From: a virus
Virus record (IMG/VR): IMGVR_UViG_3300021365_000001
Coordinates: 1 to 34,226 of that record
Length of the DNA stretch: 34,226 nt
Strand: one strand, 5' to 3'
The first letter of the stretch is position 1. Every line of letters begins with the position of its first letter. Shown here in pieces: positions 31,905 through 34,226 of the stretch. The notes beneath the pieces were generated by a model. That model was not told the DNA's origin. It saw only the letters and a list, made by a program, of their open reading frames with translations, and searched no databases. A program made the translations under genes and the position numbers.

Positions 31905-32864
31905 CTGACTTGAATTACAATTCAACAACAAAGCCCCTAAAGGTTTTGCCAGAATTTTTTCCGCTTGATAGTAACCAATCTCAATAAAATCAGCTTTTTT
32001 GAAGCTGTCATAAGGATGCCGCTCGACATTCATATTCGGCAAACCGGGTTGAGTCCAGCGCAAAGTGTAACCGAATGAAGGCTCCTCAATTGAAGGTCTG
32101 TCAGTGACATAATAAATCAAAACGTTATCTTTCCAGATACTTTCTAATTGTAGCCCTTGACCTTCCTCGCCATTGTTTTTGAAAGCTTTACCGATTAAAA
32201 CTTTCTCAACTTGAAACAAACTGGCAATCTCTTGCACTGTCGCATTGACTCCACCGCCGCTTACACCAGCAGCTTTAGTTTTGTTAATGATTTTTTCATT
32301 TCGAGAAATGCTTTTGAAAGCATCAGTACCGAAAGCAATTGCATTGGGCCAATAACCGGTTGCTGTCTCGATATGGTCCATCATTGTATTAATGTCTGAA
32401 TACGGATCAGAGTTTACATAATCAGTCCAGGAGCTAGAAACGTTTGAACTTGTTCCTACGTTTGTCGCGCTGGTAACATGATTTGCAATTCGATTCTCCC
32501 AGTCTAAAGTGAGCTTGTCCATCAAAAAACCGGAACGGCTTCTTTCAAGATTGCTCAAAAAAAGTGGGTCAGAATTTTTTCTTTCTTCAAGAGTTATCTT
32601 TGCTTTCATTGCATAGTTAGAAGCAAAATAAGAACTTGAACCTACTCCAAACTCAGCTTCGTTTGCTTCTGCTCCAGGTGACCTTCCTGTCTCTACAATC
32701 CGAAACAAGTCCTCCTGCTTGTATTCAAGAATCATGTCCGATTGATGCGTTACAGGAACAACAGGGAAAAGCATGTCTGCAATCATCCCTTTAGGTCTGT
32801 AATTCAGCATCAAGTTTGTTAAATGTTTGTCCACATGGACATTATTTGCGTTAACGTATCCCAT
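31902..32864 (-). CDS. Major capsid protein (320 aa)
   Basis: Main shell subunit, HK97-type fold expected. ATG 32864 has AAGGCGGTG before it; GTG 32870 is less likely. It begins MGYVNANNVHVDKHLTNLML, has ADMLFPVVPVTHQSDMILEY, a GRSPGAEANEAEFGVGSSSY loop, AIAFGTDAFKSISRNEKI, LIGKAFKNNGEEGQGLQLES and SFGYTLRWTQPGL, which fit a capsid family common in phages with Mu-like proteases. It follows the decoration-type gene and the protease-scaffold. Length is typical. Confidence 0.86.
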   Translation of the reverse strand: MGYVNANNVHVDKHLTNLMLNYRPKGMIADMLFPVVPVTHQSDMILEYKQEDLFRIVETGRSPGAEANEAEFGVGSSSYFASNYAMKAKITLEERKNSDPLFLSNLERSRSGFLMDKLTLDWENRIANHVTSATNVGTSSNVSSSWTDYVNSDPYSDINTMMDHIETATGYWPNAIAFGTDAFKSISRNEKIINKTKAAGVSGGGVNATVQEIASLFQVEKVLIGKAFKNNGEEGQGLQLESIWKDNVLIYYVTDRPSIEEPSFGYTLRWTQPGLPNMNVERHPYDSFKKADFIEIGYYQAEKILAKPLGALLLNCNSSQ

Positions 32865-32878
32865 GATCACCGCCTTTC

Positions 32879-33634
32879 TTAGTATTGAACATCAAGCGAG
32901 CTTGTCGCATAATGAGGAGTTGAAAAATTAATAGCAGCATTAAAAGTCGATCCTGAATTTCCAGCAGCACTTGCCTGTAAAGCACGCCCCACAATCAAAT
33001 CTCCTGAATCTGCATTGATAAAATAACCGCCAGTTGTCACTTTTAATGAACGATTGACTGTGACAACGTCACCCGCTGCAACCATCATTGTTCCCATAAC
33101 TCGATACTCAGCAGTTTGGCCACTTGCTACAGTAGTTTGCAGAACTCCGTCAGTTAGATCTCCAGTTGCTGCAACATTACCCGTCGCTGTATCAATTGCT
33201 AGACCTAAATTGGAAGCTGCTGAAAGATCGGTTTGAGTTGCAAACGTCAAATTCGAATCTGAAATGTTCGGAGAACTAAAGTTAAAAAAACCTTCATTGA
33301 CTGAACCGGATGCGCAACTATACATCGCTTGACCGACTTCAGAAGTCCCACGATCTGCTACAACAAAATAACCCGATGTTGTCACTGTAAGCTTGTCACC
33401 TTTTGTGATTGCTTCACCAGCAGTGAACTTTTCAAAGCCGAAGGTGGTAATTGTGACACTTTTGCCACTCAAACCACCAAAACAAAGAATCCCAGTTGCT
33501 TCCGCTCCTGTATTCGCAATTTTCCCGTCATTATTTGCAATTGCTTTATAGATATGACCGGTTCCAGCTACTTCTGTGTTTAGATTCTCAGCAGCAGTGA
33601 TCGAAACGCCGATTGTTTTATTTTTTTGTGACAT
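32879..33634 (-). CDS. Capsid decoration-type protein with duplicated domain (251 aa)
   Basis: Beta-rich protein resembling DUF2190-type capsid-associated proteins. Two similar halves can be seen: ITKGDKLTVTTSGYFVVADR ending in a FNFSSP segment, and VNRSLKVTTGGYFINADSGD ending in INFSTP, which suggests internal duplication. AGGGAG precedes the start and TAATG links it to the scaffold stop. It may stabilise the shell or form vertex or surface structures. Confidence 0.75.
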   Translation of the reverse strand: MSQKNKTIGVSITAAENLNTEVAGTGHIYKAIANNDGKIANTGAEATGILCFGGLSGKSVTITTFGFEKFTAGEAITKGDKLTVTTSGYFVVADRGTSEVGQAMYSCASGSVNEGFFNFSSPNISDSNLTFATQTDLSAASNLGLAIDTATGNVAATGDLTDGVLQTTVASGQTAEYRVMGTMMVAAGDVVTVNRSLKVTTGGYFINADSGDLIVGRALQASAAGNSGSTFNAAINFSTPHYATSSLDVQY

Positions 33635-34128
33635 TAGATTCTCCCTTCACTGATTGCTAAAGTAAACCGTTTGTATTCTTCAGCCTTTTTTGGATTTGCT
33701 GAAAAAAACAATTGAGACGCTTCAAAATAATCTTTGCCCGTATTTGCTTGGATCTTTGAAACTTCAGAAAAGATAAACTCGTCAATGCGCAAACCGCTTT
33801 CTGAAAAATCGGATGAATCCGAGCTTTCGGTGCTTGGTAAACTGTCATTTTTATAAGATCGTGAAACCTCTTGCATTAATGAAGCAGGCAAAAACAATTC
33901 ACTCCCTTCTGAAAAGTTTGCTTTTTGTGCATCAAGAGCAATGTTGATTTTTTCTCTCATCGCTGGAGAAAGTTTTCCATCTTTCACGTCTTGATCAAAG
34001 TCAGCTAAAACTTTTGTTTTTGCTTCTGAGAAAAGAACGTTTCTATTTTTTTCTTTGAGAGCTGCATTTTCTGCTTCAATTTGTTGAAGCCTTTCTTGAA
34101 TCTCAGCAAATTTTATTTCTTCTGTCAT
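33634..34128 (-). CDS. Nested scaffold protein (Mu Z-like), internal start
   Basis: An in-frame ATG (34128, equal to 29 on the left copy) lies 169 codons inside the protease gene, with AAAGGGAAAAA before it. The 164-residue product has a coiled-coil N-terminus (EIQERLQQIEAENAALKEKN), a Ser-rich middle and a charged helical C-terminus ending in AISEGRI, as expected of a scaffold removed by the protease. Mu I/Z uses the same layout. Translation from this start is inferred. Confidence 0.82.
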   Translation of the reverse strand: MTEEIKFAEIQERLQQIEAENAALKEKNRNVLFSEAKTKVLADFDQDVKDGKLSPAMREKINIALDAQKANFSEGSELFLPASLMQEVSRSYKNDSLPSTESSDSSDFSESGLRIDEFIFSEVSKIQANTGKDYFEASQLFFSANPKKAEEYKRFTLAISEGRI

Positions 34129-34226
34129 TTTTTCCCTTTCGAAAAAAAGATATGGTTTTTCTTGAGTAAAACAGAGAGTTTCTTTTAAAACTGGCGCGGT
34201 ATCACCAGCAGTTCTCTCACTTAAAA
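33634..34226 (-). CDS. Protease-scaffold fusion, C-terminal part (opens at the window end)
   Basis: The same frame continues unbroken from the nested start up to the right end, which duplicates the left end. The complete gene runs from 536 on the left copy through the join to 33,634, 1,002 bases, 333 codons and a stop. It encodes protease (1-169) and scaffold (170-333) in one chain, so the full-length form is a self-targeting protease. Confidence 0.85.
   Translation of the reverse strand, partial: LSERTAGDTAPVLKETLCFTQEKPYLFFEREKMTEEIKFAEIQERLQQIEAENAALKEKNRNVLFSEAKTKVLADFDQDVKDGKLSPAMREKINIALDAQKANFSEGSELFLPASLMQEVSRSYKNDSLPSTESSDSSDFSESGLRIDEFIFSEVSKIQANTGKDYFEASQLFFSANPKKAEEYKRFTLAISEGRI
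34100..34226. repeat. Terminal redundancy, right copy
   Basis: Identical to bases 1-127, offset 34,099. It lies in the protease-scaffold gene. See the left copy. Confidence 0.95.

Overview
This window is a complete, AT-rich tailed-phage genome. The first 127 bases recur exactly as the last 127 (offset 34,099), so it reads as a circular assembly with a unit length of 34,099 bp. Gene order and protein families fit a virus with a siphovirus-like tail: a tube protein, a long TP901-type tape measure and no recognisable sheath. Its head-assembly genes are arranged as in phage Mu (portal, MuF, I/Z-type protease-scaffold, capsid, DUF1320-like adaptor, phage_tail_S protein). There is no Mu transposase, no integrase and no recognisable repressor. 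The host cannot be named from the sequence. Nearly every gene has a purine-rich AAGG/GGA ribosome binding site or an ATGA/TAATG overlap with its predecessor.

Layout. A divergent control region at about 8,487-8,776 separates two transcription units. Rightward (+), 8,777-16,019 holds the early genes: several unknown small proteins (one ending like a beta clamp), a ribbon-helix-helix-like protein, SSB, a probable single-strand annealing protein, a replication initiator whose gene carries a two-cluster iteron array (candidate origin), an HTH protein, a helicase-loader-like protein, a RusA resolvase, a pentapeptide-repeat protein, a dCTP deaminase and small proteins. Leftward (-), one long unit runs from 8,486 through position 1, across the circle junction, and on from 34,099 down to 16,065. 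In transcription order it encodes an AlpA-like DNA-binding protein, small and large terminase, a portal-MuF fusion, a membrane protein, a cluster of beta-rich virion-surface-type proteins, protease with nested scaffold, a duplicated-domain decoration-type protein, major capsid protein, two glycosyltransferase genes (one a three-domain GT4-methyltransferase-GT2 fusion), head-tail connectors, tail tube, tail chaperones joined by a -1 frameshift, tape measure, distal tail proteins, an S74-type fibre, and a holin/endolysin cassette. The two units converge on a bidirectional hairpin terminator at about 16,027-16,065.

How it works together. Early replication and recombination genes probably start copying at the iteron array inside the initiator gene. 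The late unit builds a Mu-like procapsid (scaffold from an in-frame internal start in the protease gene), packages DNA with TerS/TerL, and adds a siphovirus-type tail. The most unusual parts are the glycosylation enzymes inserted between capsid and connector genes, the 22-residue NFW repeats in the tape measure, the iterons with two matching 12-11-11-12 bp spacing patterns, the portal-MuF fusion, and the paralogous surface proteins between portal and protease.
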